DNA of 41,087 nucleotides from Kribbella turkmenica. Its GTDB lineage: Bacteria; Actinomycetota; Actinomycetes; Propionibacteriales; Kribbellaceae. The notes under the pieces were generated by a model. That model had not been told where the DNA came from and ran no database searches. It saw only the letters and a list, made by a program, of their open reading frames with translations. The stretch spans positions 1 through 41,087 of the forward strand of contig NZ_SMKR01000054.1 of the NCBI RefSeq assembly GCF_004348725.1, in the 5' to 3' direction. The stretch's first letter is position 1, and every line of letters starts with the position of its first letter. Made by a program: the position numbers and the translations under genes. Positions 40,024-41,087 of the stretch are shown here, piece after piece.

Positions 40024-41087
40024 TTCCCGAGCCGGGGGTCGTGCCGACGGCGTTCGCCGAGCCGGTCGTCCGGGTCCGGTCGCGCTGGACGGCGGCCGTC
40101 GTACTGGCGAACGTCGGGGTCTTCGCCGCCTGGCTCGGACCGATCCAGGTGATCCTCGCGCAACAGTCCGAGGCGGTTGCTCCGGACGACAAGGAGTTCG
40201 TGTTCGGTCTGGTGACGGGCGTCGGTGCGGCGGTGTCGGTGGTCGCGAACCCGGTCGCGGGCGCGATCTCGGACCGGACGACGTCGCGTTTCGGCCGCCG
40301 GGTGCCGTGGGTGCTGGCCGGCGCGGTCGGCGGAGCTGCCGGCCTGCTCGTGCTGTCCGGGGTCGCGTCGGTCGCGTGGATGCTGGTCGGCTGGTGCCTG
40401 GTGCAGCTGTTCGGAAACATGGTGCTCGCAGCAATCACCGCGGCGGTGCCGGACCGGGTGCCGACGCTGCAGCGGGGGACTGTCGGGGGATGGGTCGCGC
40501 TGTCGCAGGTCCTCGGCGCGCTGGTCGGCACCGGGCTGGCGACGTACTTCGGTGGGATCGGGGCCGGGTACGTCGCTTGTGCCGTCTTCCTGCTGCTGTC
40601 GGTGCTGCCGTATCTGCTGCGGAGCGGTGACGAACGGTTGACGTCGCGGCCGCCGTTGGTGGTGCGCGACTTCGTCCGTGGCTTCTGGATCAGTCCACGG
40701 CGCTACCCGGACTTCGGCTGGGGCTGGTTGACGCGGTTCCTGTTCAACGTGGGGAACGCGCTGGGGACGCTGTACCTGTTCTTCTACCTGCAGGACGAGG
40801 TCCGCGTCGACGAGCCGGACACCGCCGTACTGATCCTGACCGCGATCTACAGCGTCTGCGTCCTGGTCACGTCGATCACCTTTGGCACGTGGTCGGACCG
40901 GATCGCCCGCCGCAAGGTCTTCGTCAGCGCCTCCGGCGTGGTGATGGCGATCGCCGGCGTCGTCCTCGCCTTCTGGCCCACCTGGCCCGGCGCCGTCCTC
41001 GGCGCGATCGTCCTCGGCGCCGGCTTCGGCGTCTACCTGGCCGTCGACTTCGCCCTCCTGACCCAGATCCTCCCCAGCGCCCGCGAC
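40020..41087 (+). CDS. MFS transporter, probably for sugars (cut by window end)
   Basis: An open frame of 356 codons without a stop at the window end, so the C-terminus is missing. About ten hydrophobic segments are visible. The loop between segments 2 and 3 has the MFS motif GAISDRTTSRFGRRVPWVLAG, and the repeat in the second half reads GTWSDRIARRKVF; LPSARD at the end is also typical of this MFS group. The start overlaps the beta-glucosidase stop (ATGA), so the two are co-translated and the transporter probably imports the beta-glucoside substrate. Confidence 0.88.
   Translation, partial: MIPEPGVVPTAFAEPVVRVRSRWTAAVVLANVGVFAAWLGPIQVILAQQSEAVAPDDKEFVFGLVTGVGAAVSVVANPVAGAISDRTTSRFGRRVPWVLAGAVGGAAGLLVLSGVASVAWMLVGWCLVQLFGNMVLAAITAAVPDRVPTLQRGTVGGWVALSQVLGALVGTGLATYFGGIGAGYVACAVFLLLSVLPYLLRSGDERLTSRPPLVVRDFVRGFWISPRRYPDFGWGWLTRFLFNVGNALGTLYLFFYLQDEVRVDEPDTAVLILTAIYSVCVLVTSITFGTWSDRIARRKVFVSASGVVMAIAGVVLAFWPTWPGAVLGAIVLGAGFGVYLAVDFALLTQILPSARD

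Overview
The window is high-GC DNA from an actinobacterium, most likely a soil-dwelling, sugar- and protein-degrading genus. A member of the Kribbella/Nocardioidaceae group would fit, but the species cannot be fixed from the sequence alone. Supporting signs are GTG starts, starts placed 6-8 nt after TANNNT hexamers (leaderless mRNAs), streptogrisin and snapalysin proteases, a CsoR copper regulon, an MsiK-type shared sugar ATPase, and dense gene packing with 1-4 nt overlaps. No rRNA, tRNA, CRISPR array, insertion sequence or prophage is seen. The only gene-free stretch over 300 bp (31329-31681) holds a SoxR operator and a structured leader for an RNA helicase.

Layout. 1-2463: housekeeping pair cysS-rlmB, with what may be the tail of ispF at the edge. 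2464-3172: a Phd/VapB antitoxin and PIN toxin cassette with its own promoter-operator. 3234-5122: two tandem streptogrisin-type secreted serine proteases. 5199-6851: PhoD-like phosphatase. 6891-9476: a TetR regulator divergent from an acyl-CoA dehydrogenase/SDR pair for acyl-CoA oxidation. 9481-11900: galactonate dehydratase and a DUF4032 kinase-like protein. 11988-17974: LacI regulator, sugar-binding lipoprotein, two permeases and a GH13 alpha-glucosidase, that is, an alpha-glucoside uptake locus lacking its own ATPase. 17967-21771: copper operon csoR-copZ-(His/Met-rich exported protein)-copA read leftward, divergent from an ABC exporter pair (21947-23859). 23856-27428: YfhO-type membrane protein divergent from a GT2 polyprenyl-phosphate glycosyltransferase. 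27510-29870: MsiK ATPase divergent from a second LacI regulator. 29989-31328: snapalysin and SoxR. 31682-33619: DEAD-box helicase. 33666-34754: SelA-like PLP enzyme. 34893-38075: secreted penicillin acylase with a discoidin domain. 38103-41087: YbjQ-family protein, GH1 beta-glucosidase and an MFS transporter cut by the window end.

How the genes work together. The orphan MsiK at 27.5 kb is the natural ATPase for the transporter at 13-16 kb. The two LacI regulators share the same recognition helix, and both have CTTGC/GCAAG operators, so the two loci probably form one regulon. In the copper region three TACCCC-type boxes lie between csoR and the ABC genes, one inside each predicted divergent promoter, so the ABC exporter is a candidate new member of the copper response. 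The exported proteases, acylase and glycosidases suit a saprophyte.

Most promising for follow-up: the copper-box ABC exporter, the helicase leader with a possible leaderless upstream peptide and a terminator-like hairpin, the helically phased repeats upstream of the second LacI gene, the SoxR box over the soxR promoter, and a 29-bp duplication around a GC-rich hairpin between the permease and glucosidase genes. No clearly new multi-gene system was found; these are new-looking regulatory arrangements around known families.
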